Assembly (NCBI GenBank): GCA_951213105.1
Contig: OX578140.1
Span: 117,040,653 to 117,104,652 of the forward strand
Reading direction: 5' to 3'
Length of the DNA stretch: 64,000 bases
DNA from: Amaurobius ferox
Taxonomy: Eukaryota > Arthropoda > Arachnida > Araneae > Amaurobiidae
Shown here: piece by piece, positions 24,034-34,500 of the stretch
How positions within the stretch are numbered: position 1 is the stretch's first letter
Layout: the number at the start of each line of letters is the position of its first letter
Made by a program: the position numbers and the translations under genes
The notes under the pieces: generated by a model
What the model was told of the DNA's origin: nothing
Database searches by the model: none
The model's input: the letters and a program-made list of their open reading frames with translations, nothing else

Positions 24034-25054
24034 TTTTTACCGCTTTCCAACATAGTGGAAAAGTTTTTATGACTTTGGTCATTCTGTCTGTCTGTCTGTC
24101 TGTGCGTCCGTTCGCTTCGCACATATAACTGCCGTAAAAATGACTTAAAACAAAATGAAATTTTAGTATGCTGTTGAGACGATCTGTGGGACATATGGGA
24201 ATGAAAATGAATAATATCTCCCAATTAGTTTCGAATTTAACCCGAGTTTAAAAATATGAAATATATTAAACCCAACGGGACTTCTTTTTTCAAACATTTT
24301 TTAAGAGAAGTTAAAATTCACAGTGTTTCGAAAATTATAGAAAATATTTAAATTATCCCATAAAATGTGTAAAAAAAATGTCAGCAAAATATGTTGGATA
24401 GTTTTTTAAATAAAAATTGAAATAATAATTACATCTATGCTATATGATGATATATCTTGGGACTCATTGTGAAATAAAATATGCGATCCATTTTTTTCCC
24501 ATTGTGTAAAAAGATAGTTTAAATTTATATTTAGTGTTGCATCCGTCATAAAACCACTTTATTCTTGCGTACTATCTGTGCATCTAAATTCTGTGCCAAC
24601 GCAATTACAATATCTTTTGTTTTAAATGATCACTAAACTGTGATTATTTATACAGCGGAGCCTAATTTTAACGCATGCAGAATGTAAACAAATCAAGCGA
24701 TTGTAGGGTGAGTTGTATAAGAATTGCTGAATTTTTATCACGCAAAATTAATTAGCTCTGGAGTTTGATCATATAAATGATATGAATGAAATTTTCATTG
24801 ATTTTACGTAGAGAGACAAACGATTTATATTTGGATGAAATTGTTCGAATAAAGTTAATTTTATGTAACTAGCATGGTCTTTTTCTATGAAGTTTTAAGT
24901 TTTCAAGTATAATAAATTACTGCAGTACTGTGATAATTTAAAAAATATCAGCGCTGAATGTATCACATTTTAGAGATATTTATATAAATTTGTATTTCAG
25001 TTGGTAAGTGTTTCTTAATCAATGCTTTATGCACGATTAAACTTTCTTGCTTAT
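24034..25054 (+). repeat. B-family repeat B5
   Basis: It begins with the 'ctttccaacatagtggaaa' palindrome and (CTGT)n, and ends 'cgattaaactttcttgctta'. It is moderately diverged. It is the right arm of a possible 2.4-kb fold-back unit with B4. Confidence 0.7.
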
Positions 25055-25355
25055 ACTTTTTTTTTTTTCATTTTACCATTGAAAAGCAATGTTAATATAT
25101 TCTGGGGTTTTACACAATAATCTTTGGAAGACCATGATTATTGTTGAAGACCCAGAGGTTTTCAGCAGCAAAGTGTGAGGCTGGTACATGAGTATTGTGT
25201 GAAACTTCAAAGTATATCAAATTTTCAAAGAATAATAAAATCCAGTTTTTATAAAATTTGTATTAGCCACATGAGTTTTACTTGCATGTTAATTTAAGTA
25301 AAATTACATCGTAATACTAAAAAAAGAAAAATTATCCAGTATATCCTTTAATTTT

Positions 25356-26642
25356 TACTTTCCTTATATACATAGTATAATGTATAATGAAAGTATTGTG
25401 ACGAGGTCGAAATTTCAAATTCGAGTTTCCGATGGGAGAGCACATTTCAAGCATCCCTGAACACGAATCAAACGTTTTTGAGTTCATGTCTCTGAGTGTG
25501 TCAGTGAGTCTGTGGAGACGATATCTGGCGAACGAATGGAGCGATTCGAACGAAATTTGGTACAAAAATTACAATCCATGTATATTGGAATCCTATTGTT
25601 TTTAAACGCAATCGAATATTCACAACCCCACTAAATTTTCGAATGAAATTTTTTAAAAATCATCAAAAATTCAAAACCTTTAAAGTTACGCAAATAGTAA
25701 TTTCTTATGTAATTTTCATACTTAATATCATGCGATAAATTTAATGACATCATTCTCGTGGATCTAGCTCATTCCATTTATAAGAAAGATACTTTCGGTA
25801 ATACATTTGTAGTTGGACACCAATAGTCATTTATCTGCTATAAGAATTACTTATTTCTCCGTCCATAACACCGGGCGAGAGTTTGGTGACGAATTTGGCG
25901 GAATGTTTCCAACTTGATGACTGTTTTTAAATATTGTCAAATTAACGAAAAGTCACCAAATTGCTACAAATGACGCTAAATCAATGAAAATGGCGACCAA
26001 CTGACGAAAATTTAATATCTTGAAAAGAATATAAGAACCTACGAGTACTATAAGAATAACCTATTTTTTCCGTCCGCAACGTTTGGATAAAAAAATTTTT
26101 GACAAATTTGTCAGAATATCTCCAACTTGGTGACTTTTTAAATGTTGCCCAATTGACGAAAATGTCACCCAATTGATAAAAATTCGCCAAATTGATGAAA
26201 CTGACGTTGAATCCATGAAATGACGACTAATTGATAAAAGTTCAATACCTTGGAAAGAACATAAGAATGGACTATAAGAACAACCCATTTCTCCGTAACG
26301 CTTGGCGAGACATTTAGCGGGAAGTCACCAACTTGGCGACTTTGCAAATGTTGCCAAAGTGACAAAAATGTCGTCGTCAAATTGATAAAAATGACGTCAA
26401 ATGAGAAGTAATATTTCGCAAATTCTGATTTCTGTCATATGAAGGGCATACATTCTAGTATACAAGAAATGCTCTTTTCCCCGTTTGTCTGTAACACTTG
26501 ATGATGTATTTGACAAACTTGGCTAATAATCTGGCAATCGCCAACTTGGCGACATTTCGCCTCAGATTGACGGAAATTTCGTCAAAATTGCAAAAATGAC
26601 GTTAATTAATTAAAATGAAGTCGAATTGATGAATTAATTAAA
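25356..26642 (+). repeat. A1-family repeat, copy a
   Basis: It opens with the diagnostic TACTTTCCTTATATAC then the complementary 'ataatgaaagtattgtgacg'. The usual body blocks follow. The 3' half (25860-26600) has several modules with repeated 'caaattgacgaaaatgtc' and 'ccaacttggcgac' motifs, more than in the other copies. It lacks the CATCAGA terminus because the next copy starts at 26646. Confidence 0.7.
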
Positions 26643-26645
26643 TTA

Positions 26646-26780
26646 TTACTTTCCTTATATACATAATGTATAAGGAAAGTATTGTGACGGTGTCGAAAAT
26701 TCGAATTCGAGTTTTCGGGAGAGCACGTTTCAAGCATCCCTGATCACGAATCAAACATTTTTGAAGTGATGGCTGTGTGT

Positions 26781-26812
<32 letters not shown>

Positions 26813-27651
26813 CAGTGAGCCTGTGGAGACGATAACTGACGAACAAATGGACCGATTCGAACCAAATTTGGTACAAAAATCACAATCCGTAAACACTGGA
26901 AGCCTATTGTTTTTATACGCAATCGAATGTTCAGAACCCCCCTAAATTTTCGAATGAAATTTTGAAAAAATCGTCAAAAAATCAAAACCACTATTAAAAT
27001 TACGCAAATAGACACTTCTTATGTAATTTTTTATTAGAAAACGATTGGTATAAATTTTAGAAGGCTAACATGAACCGTTCTCGATATATTGTACATTTTT
27101 AAACCAAATTATCAAAAAGTCATAAAATAAAAAAAATATTTCTTATTGAGAAACATGTTCACTTTTTATATGTAATACCATGCGATAAATTGAGTGACAT
27201 CATTCTCGTGGATCTAGCTCGTTCCATTCATGAAAAAAGATAGTTTGAATAATACTTTTGTATTTGAACGTCAATAGTCATTTTTCTGCTGTAAGAATAA
27301 CTTATTTCTTAGTGCATAACGCTTGGCGAGATTTTGGCGACGAATTTGGAGGAATGTCGCCAACTTGGCGACCTTTTTGAAATGTTGCCAAATTAACGAA
27401 AATCTCGCCAAATGGATAAAAATGACTCTAAATCAATGAAAATGACGACTAATTATCGAAAATTCAATATCTTGGAAAGTATATTAGTATCTACTATAAG
27501 GAAAACCTATTTTTTTACTGTAAAAGTAGTAAATTCATTACATTATATAAGGAAAGACATGTGTTGCCCACATCAGATTTTTTTTACTGTAAAAGTAGTA
27601 AATTAATTACATTATATAAGGAAAGTCATGTGTTGCCCACATCAGATTTTT
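26646..27651 (+). repeat. A1-family repeat, copy b
   Basis: This is an almost complete copy from TACTTTCCTTATATACATAA to the terminus CATGTGTTGCCCACATCAGA. A (TG)n microsatellite lies at about 26775-26812. The last 68 or so bp (tttttttactgtaaaagtag ... acatcagat) are tandemly duplicated (about 27516-27583 and 27584-27651). No ORF. Confidence 0.8.
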
Positions 27652-27705
27652 TTAATTAGTGCCGAGCTGTGACCCCCCCCCCCCCCCGCCCATTTGCCGT
27701 TGTTT

Positions 27706-28856
27706 TTTACTTTCCTTATATACATAATGTATAGCCGATGTGGTGGCCGAGCGGTCAAAGAGGCAGGCGTTTCCTCGTGACGGCTCGGCTGCCAGATTGC
27801 GGGTTCGAGTCCCGCTGCGGGCATGTATGTTGTAATGTCTTATTTGGGGCAGAAGTCAGACTTCTACCTTCGGGTGCCCCGGGTCATTAGACTAAACAGA
27901 AGCAGTGCACACATTCTTCCTTAAATGTAATGTTAGGGACACGACAACAACACATAATGTATAAGGAAAGTATTGTGACGGGGTCGAAAATTCGAATTCG
28001 AGTTTTCGACGGAAGAGCACGTTTCAAGCATCCCTGATCACGAATAAAACATTTTTGAGGCGATGTCTGTGTGTGTGTCAGTGAGTCTGTGGAGACGATA
28101 TCTCACGAACGAATGGAGCGATTAGAATGAAATTTGGTACAAAACTCACAATCCGTGAATACTGGAAGCCTATTGTTTTTAAATGCAATCGAATGTTCAG
28201 AACCCCCCTAAATTTTCGAGTGAAATTTTGAAACAATCATCAAAAAATCAAAACCTTTAATAAAATTACGCAAATAGACATTTCTTATGCAATTTTTTCT
28301 TAGAAAATGATTGACATAAACTTTAGAACGCTAGCATGAACCGTTCTCGATATATTGCACATTTTTCAAATAAATTTATCAAAAAATCCCATAAATTAAA
28401 AAAATATATATTAACTGCTGAGAAACATGTTCACTTTTCATATGTAATATCATGCGATAAATTGGGTGACATCATTCTCGTGGATCTCGCTCGTTCCATT
28501 CACGAGAAAAGATACTTTGAGTAATACTTTTGCATTTGAACGCCAATAGTCATTTATATGCTATAAAAATAACTTATTTCTCCGTCCATAACGCTTGGCG
28601 AGATTTTGGCGACGAATTTGGCAGAATGTCGCCAACTTGGCGACTTTTTTAAATGTTGCCAAATTAACGAAAATCTCGCCAAATGGATAAAAATTACGCT
28701 AAATCAATGAAAATGACGACTAATTGACAAAAATTCAATATCTTGGAAAAAATTTAAATATCTACTATAAGAATAACCTATATTTTTGCTGTAAAAGTAG
28801 TAAATTTATTGCATTTTATAAGGAAAGTCATGTGCTGCCCACATCAGATTTTTTTA
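27706..28856 (+). repeat. A1-family repeat, copy c
   Basis: This is a full-length copy from TACTTTCCTTATATACATAA to the terminus GTCATGTGCTGCCCACATCA. It is split near its start by a tRNA-derived SINE whose 12-bp target duplication lies inside the terminal palindrome. A C run (27673-27687) lies just before the repeat. Confidence 0.85.
27734..27951 (+). mobile_element. tRNA-derived SINE
   Basis: The 218-bp insert begins GCCGATGTGGTGGCCGAGCGG, a class-II (Leu/Ser-like) tRNA head with the A box TGGTGGCCGAGCGG. The B box GGTTCGAGTCC lies at 27802-27812. A non-tRNA body of about 120 bp follows, ending in CGACAACAAC. A perfect 12-bp target duplication ACATAATGTATA flanks it (27722-27733 and 27952-27963). 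The A and B boxes are internal Pol III promoter elements. It is a retroposon and not a functional tRNA gene: the acceptor stem pairs poorly and the unit continues past the tRNA-like part into a tail. Confidence 0.88.
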
Positions 28857-29035
28857 ATATATGGACTATATCGCTTATTGAGGATGCTATCAATACTGAT
28901 AATTGTTAATTTAGAGTTGTATGAAATATAAATTATTTGGGTACTTTGAAATAGTATTACATGTTGTAATCCGCAAAATCGCCAAATGTACAATTGAATG
29001 TTAAAAACACAGTACCCTAAATCTTATACATTATT

Positions 29036-29293
29036 ACTTTCCTTATATGCAATAATGTATAAGGAAAGTATTGTGACGGGGTCGAAAATTCGAATTCGAG
29101 TTTTCGACGGAGAGCACGTTTCAAGCATCCCTGATCACGAATCGAACATTTTTGAAGTGATGTCTGTGTGTGTGTGTGTGTGTGTGTATGTGTGTGAAAG
29201 TGTGTGTGTGTGTGTGTGTGTGTGTGTCAGTGAGTCTGTGGAGACTCACTGACTGAAAGACTCACTGTCTGTGGAGACTCACTGACTGTGTGA

Positions 29294-29328
<35 letters not shown>

Positions 29329-29846
29329 AGTGAGTCTGTGGAGACGATAACTGTCGAACTAATGGACCAATTCGAACGAAATTTGGTACAAAAATTACAA
29401 TCCATAAACACTGGAAGCCTATTGTTTTTATACGCAATCGAATGTTCAGAACCCCCCTAAATTTTCGAGTGAAATTTTGAAAAAATCGTCAAAAAATGAA
29501 AACCGCTAATAAAGTTATGTAAATAGACATTTCTTATGTAATTTTTCATTAGAAAACAATTGACATAAATTTTAGAACGCTAACATGAACCATTCTCGAG
29601 ATATTGTACATTGTTCAAAAAATAAATCAAAAAAATCATATAAAATAAAAAAATATATTTCCTATTAAGGAACATGTTCACTTTTCATATGTAATATCAT
29701 GCAATAAATTTGGTGACATCATTCTGGTGGATCTAGCTCGTTCCATTCATGAAAAAAGATACTTTGAGTAATACTTTTTTATTTGAACGCCAATAGTCAT
29801 TTATCTGCTGTAAGAATAACTTATTTCTCCGTCCATAACGGGGTTT
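29036..29846 (+). repeat. A1-family repeat, copy d (3'-truncated)
   Basis: It starts with the terminal palindrome and has two expanded (TG)n blocks at about 29161-29227 and 29296-29326. These are separated by duplicated 'gtctgtggagactcactgac' segments, a local slippage or duplication event. It ends abruptly after 'ctccgtccataacg'. Confidence 0.75.
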
Positions 29847-30104
29847 TATCAAATAAAAGCAAACTGTAAAAGTAAATGTTTTTCATAAGGATAATGGTAA
29901 ACGACGTCATATTAACATTATATTGCCAGGAAACTGTGAAAACCTAACACGCAAAGCTTGTCAATAGCATCTGATATTTAAATTACGTCATTATTTTGGA
30001 GATATTTTTTTTATGTAATTTAAGGATTTGCAATTTACTTATATTTATTTTTTCCTTGGCTCAATATTCTCAATTTAGTAATATTTAAATGATATTTATT
30101 TGTT

Positions 30105-31172
30105 TTTAACACTTTACAGCATAGTTGAAAAGTGTTTATGGCTTTGTTCATACTGTCTGTCTGTCCGTTCGCACGATAAATGCCGTAAAAATGACTTAAT
30201 CAAAATGAAATTTTCGTATGTTGTTCAGACCGTCTGTGGGACCAATGGGAATATAAATGAATAATATCACCCAATTAGTTTTGGATTAAACCCGGGTTGA
30301 AAAAATGAAATATATTAAACTCTATGGGACCTATTTTTTCAAACATGTTTTAAGCGAATTTAAAATTCACAAATTGCTTCGAAAATTTTAGGAAATATTC
30401 AAATTATCCCATAAAAAATATGAAAAAAATTTCAGCAAATTATATTCGGTAGTTTTTAAATAAAAATTAAATAATAATTACAGCCATGTTATATGAAGAG
30501 ATCACATAACCCACTTCAAAATAAAATATGGCATCCATCTTGTGCCAAAATCGTGAATTTTAAAGTTCTTTTTAATTTATATTTAGTGTTGTATCCGTCC
30601 TAAAACCGCTTTATTTTTGCTTAATTTCTGTGCATTTATATTCTAAAACAATGCAATTACAATATATTTGTCTTTAAATGATCAATGCCATCCATCTTGT
30701 GTCAAAATCGTGCCTTTTAAAGTTCTTTTTAATCTATATTTAATGTTGCATCCGTCCTAAAACCGCTTTATTAATGATTTTTTTTTTCTGTGTATCTATA
30801 TGCTGCGACAACGCAATTACACTATTTTTGGGGTTAAATGATCATCAAACTTTTATTATTTCTACAATGAAGCCTAATTTTCAACTATGGAGAATGTACA
30901 CACGTCAAGCTGTAAGATGAGTTGTATAAGAATTGCTGAATTTCTTTAACACAAAATTATTTAGCTCTGGAGTCTGCAGTATAGCTGATATGAATGAAAC
31001 ATTCATTGAATTTACATAGAGAAGCAGACGATTTTATAGAAGACTTTTTCGATGAAGTTTTAAGCATAGAGTTCAATTACTTTTACCTGCATGGTTTTAA
31101 ATTTTTAAGTAAAATAAATTACTGTAGTATTGTGATGAATGAAAGGAATGGAATAAAAGTATATGAATGAAA
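30105..31172 (+). repeat. B-family repeat B6 (3'-truncated)
   Basis: It starts TTTTTAACACTTTACAGCAT. There is an internal partial duplication around 30540-30780 ('gtgttgtatccgtcctaaaa' repeated). It is cut off at about 31172, where the candidate LTR region begins. Confidence 0.75.
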
Positions 31173-31252
31173 CAGGCTACCCCGTACAGGCTACCTTTCC
31201 TATGACGGGAATCTGGGGTTTCCATAAGCTTAAATTCAGGGGGTATGCCAAA

Positions 31253-31712
31253 TGTAGCGACTCTATCTATCTCTTTCTATCGAAGAGTCGCCAAATTCGG
31301 CACACGTTATTCCGTTCGTTATTTCGAGGTGTTTTTGGAAACACCTCGAAATAACGAATATTCTGCGAGATGTGAGAGATTTGTAGAAGTTTCCAGGGAG
31401 GGTATATAAAAGGAGTCATGGCTCAGTAGGAGAGCAGTTGACGTAATATGAGCTACATTGAACTGTGATATATATCAAGATTATGAAAATAAATAGAACC
31501 TGCTGTTTTATGAAATGAGTGAAGTATTCAAAGACTGTTTTACTGCACTTGACAGTTGTTTAGTCATCTTGTGAGATAGTTACGGAGCTATTTGCTACAT
31601 ATTGTTCCCGTTTACGCTGTGCTTGTAAGTAAACGTGTTAATTATCCAGAAATTTGGACTCATTTTTGTACCCTGAGCATACACCTACCATTCTATAGGA
31701 TATGTCGTAACA
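31253..31712 (+). mobile_element. candidate solo LTR
   Basis: The stretch can be read as TGTAGCGACTC ... ATGTCGTAACA (TGT...ACA). It has a TATA-like box (GGGTATATAAAAGGAG, about 31399-31414) about 80 bp before an AATAAA at 31490-31495. A perfect 20-bp stem lies in the presumed U3. No clear target duplication was found and no gag/pol sequence is nearby, so the ends and the LTR identity are tentative. Confidence 0.35.
31315..31358. repeat. perfect 20-bp hairpin
   Basis: TTCGTTATTTCGAGGTGTTT pairs perfectly with 31339-31358 around a 4-base TTGG loop. It could be a U3 cis-element of the candidate LTR or simply a palindrome. Confidence 0.85.
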
Positions 31713-31989
31713 ATATAAAAAAAAGCATAGAATTTTTAAAATCCACCTGAAACATTAAATGTTCTTTTAATTTACCAAAATTTAATTTTTATTTTTACTT
31801 TTCCCTATAAAGCATAGTAATGCAAAGACGCCCATAAGGGCCACCCATAAGGGCCATCACTAGAGTGAAGGAACCCGGACCGCTAATATTTACTTTTTGG
31901 GTCTGCAAAAGACATAAAAAATTAACAAAACAAAATGAGAAAAATTAAATATGAAAGGGAGACCGTGATAAATGTCGGTAGGGGGTCCA

Positions 31990-33116
31990 CAATTTCTATG
32001 CTCGGCCCTAAGGAAAGTATTGGAAGCATGCCGAAAATCGCAACTCAAGTATTCGACCGATCTACACGTTTCGAGCACTCTGGAATCCGAAAGAACTAGT
32101 TTTAGCGTGACGTATGTGCAATGTATGTAACCGCTCTAGCTGAAAACTAATTTGCCAAATTTCCAGAAATTTGGTAGATATGTCACTTGTGGGTCACCCT
32201 TGTGCTGATTATATTTTGGTATTATTTGGAATTTCGCAAAATTTGGTAAGCCAACGGCCCTACCGTGCTGATAACACCGGTTCTCGTTAGATCACCGAAG
32301 TCAAGCAGCAGCGGGCGCAGTTAGTTCTTGGGTGGGTGACCACCTGGGAACACCGCGTGCTGTTGGCAGCTTTCGGGCGCGGTAGCCCGGTGGTCTACGC
32401 GCTGGATGTGCACGCTGCCACAACTGCCGCCGTGTTCATGCGGAGTAGGATCACGTTAAACATGTGGGTTCGTAAGTCCTTCCGAGAGGTTGGTGGTAGG
32501 GGAAGGAGGGTACGGTCCCTGTGGATGCCTCCCTCACTGGGTTCCGGTCTAAATTGGGTGGCACTTCCCGGCAGTCCAAACAGTTACTTTACACCCTTCT
32601 GGTGGGTCGGACGGTCTGGGTCTCAACAACAACAAAATTTGGTAAATAAGTCACTCGCGGGTTACCCTGGTTCTGATTAGATTTTAGTACGATTCGGAGG
32701 GGGGAAAACCTGGCTTTTTTTTTTTTTTTGGCGAAATGGCTTGCAAAAAACGTTAAAATCTAAAATAAAAAAAAAATTGAGTATGTTCAAATGTATCCAT
32801 TAAATACTTGCATTATACGTAATATTTGATACGTAATATTTTGAAAAGAATAAAATCGACCCTACAAATCTTGGTCCAACCGTTCTCGAGATATTTTAGT
32901 GTTTTCGCATTTTTGCTACGTCGCCTTTGAAAATACGTCCATCGCCAAACGAAAACAGAAATTACATTAAAACTGCAAATTCAGCGTCATTCTAAATAAT
33001 TATCCTTGTTATTTTGTGCAATTAATCACAATTTAATGAATTATGAAGAAGGCAGAGAACTGAATCTGTAGGGAAAGCCATGTGCTGCTCAGCCATGTGC
33101 ACATCAGATTTTTTAG
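31990..33116 (+). repeat. A2-family repeat carrying the 5S SINE
   Basis: It begins near AAGGAAAGTATTGGAAGCAT and carries 'gaaagaactagttttagcg' and 'accgctctagctgaaaacta'. It resumes after the SINE with 'aaataagtcactcgcgggtt' and ends at ATGTGCACATCAGATTTTTT, with a small local duplication of CATGTGC. It is non-coding. Confidence 0.75.
32250..32633 (+). mobile_element. 5S-rRNA-derived SINE (SINE3-like), full length
   Basis: The first 120 or so bp (32250-32369) are a 5S rRNA-like head: GCCAACGGCCCTACCGTGCT, CACCGGTTCTCGTTAGATCA, CGAAGTCAAGCAGCA, and the C-box-like TTAGTTCTTGGGTGGGTGAC. It ends ACACCGCGTGCTGTTGGCA. A body of about 264 bp follows, ending GGTCGGACGGTCTGGGTCTC and CAACAACAA. A perfect 12-bp target duplication AAAATTTGGTAA flanks it (32238-32249 and 32634-32645). 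The left junction falls exactly on the first base of the 5S head. The body contains weak tRNA-like boxes (TAGCCCGGTGG near 32383 and GGTTCCGGTCT near 32538), so a 5S-tRNA composite is possible. It would be transcribed by Pol III from the internal 5S promoter and moved by a LINE. Confidence 0.9.
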
Positions 33117-33119
33117 AAC

Positions 33120-33750
33120 ATTAAAATTATAAATTAAATTTTTACTTAAAATTACTTATAAAGCATGATTTATAAAATTTTATTTAGCTATTATTTTTAT
33201 TTTCTGCTCTGAAGAATTTATTTTAGATCGCACACAAAAAAAAATACGTTTCTAAATATAGAAAATCGTAACTAATGTCGTATACAATTAATCTCTTCCT
33301 GTACAATATACTTAAAGATAACAAATGAAACTGCACAAAATTGTATTAATTGAAACTATTTTCTCTTGGCAAACAATTAATATCGGAATGTAACTATAAG
33401 TAATATTGCAGTATAAATCTAGTTCTATTTACACAACGATCATACTAACTGGAAAACAATTTAATAAATCATATTTCAAGCAAAAATACTCCGCAGCACA
33501 GGTAAGATAGTGTATTACAGTACGAACCAATGTCGATTTTATGACACCCAAACAGCCGTTCGTGACAGTGGCGTAACTACACTTTTGACGCCCTATCCCA
33601 TAAGGCGGGAGTCTATGGTTCCAAAAATATGTTCAGGGCAAGAGGCGCCCCGGAGAGGTTGTTCCGTCCCTCTTCATGACGGTACGCCTGCTCTATAAGA
33701 AACGGAAGTAAGTACAGATAATTGAAAATATAAAAATCAATAATCATTTT
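33120..33750. other. gene-free stretch
   Basis: No supported gene is seen. Positions 33565-33700 are GC-rich and begin CAGTGGCGTAACTACAC, which resembles common hAT-type starts. Matching right ends and target duplication were not found. Confidence 0.4.
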
Positions 33751-33754
33751 TTAC

Positions 33755-34190
33755 TTTCCCTACAATAATATATAGGAATATATTGCAATAGGGTCGAAAT
33801 TTGAAATTTGAGTTATCGCGTTCGAAGGCACGCTAAAATAATTATTAGCTATAGTGTCACGTCTACGTATGTGTATGCAATGCATATATCCACCTTAGCG
33901 CAAAAACTCTACGACGAAATTGAACGAAATTTTACTAATTAAGTCACTTATATCTTACCCTGATGCTGATCAGATTTTGGTACAATTGGGGAAAATAGAA
34001 ACGGTCCTTCCCCCCCCCCCCCCCCCCATCCCGAAATGGACCGCAAAATTCGAAAAAAAATGTGTTGATTAAATGAGTGTTTTGTACGCAATTCTTCTTT
34101 AATTAAAAAACAAATAAAACCAACCCTATTACTCTAGGATAAACTGTTCTCAAGTCTTTTGCAAGATGGTGCTAACTCAATTAAAAGGCG
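33755..34190 (+). repeat. A2-family repeat, partial copy
   Basis: The family order is visible: TACTTTCCCTACAATAATAT, 'tgcaatagggtcgaaatttg', 'ccaccttagcgcaaaaac' and 'ctgatcagattttggtaca'. A C run is at 34011-34027. It is truncated before the terminus. Confidence 0.6.
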
Positions 34191-34500
34191 CTAACTCACT
34201 AAATGAAAAAAAAAAAAAATCGGGGTAAATTAGAAGCAAAGTAACTAATAGGACGGAGTTTGTTAATTCCCATAGAGCAAGAATGGGCAAACTGATTTCC
34301 AAGAAGGCCAAATGAAAAAGAGCTAAAATTTTTGACAGACCAAAGACATGTCATTATTTTTTCTTCAAAATTCATTTATTTTTTTAATATTCAGAATACA
34401 AGAAATAATAAATACCTAATAAATTGTTTTTAATTTCATTCAAAAGGTTTAAAAAAAAGTGTGAGATGATTGTAACTGTGATAGACCTTAACAGCATTTT

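Noticed and set aside
25981..26380. Three overlapping minus-strand ORFs of 69-75 residues
   Set aside because: They are antisense readings of the repeated 'ccaaattgacgaaaatg' modules of an A1 repeat.
27734..27823. A functional class-II tRNA (Leu/Ser-like) gene
   Set aside because: The A and B boxes are good, but the acceptor stem pairs poorly. The unit continues into a body with a CAA tail and is flanked by a 12-bp target duplication, so it is the head of a SINE.
32250..32369. A genuine 5S rRNA gene
   Set aside because: The head lacks a T-run terminator after position 120 and is followed by a body and CAA tail within one target-duplication-bounded insert. It differs from a typical animal 5S sequence at several positions.
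32336..32680. 114-residue plus-strand ORF as a gene
   Set aside because: It lies within the 5S-derived SINE and reflects its GC-rich non-coding body.
33567..33700. A small hAT element starting CAGTGGCGTAACTA
   Set aside because: The start looks right, but I found no matching inverted right end and no 8-bp flanking duplication.
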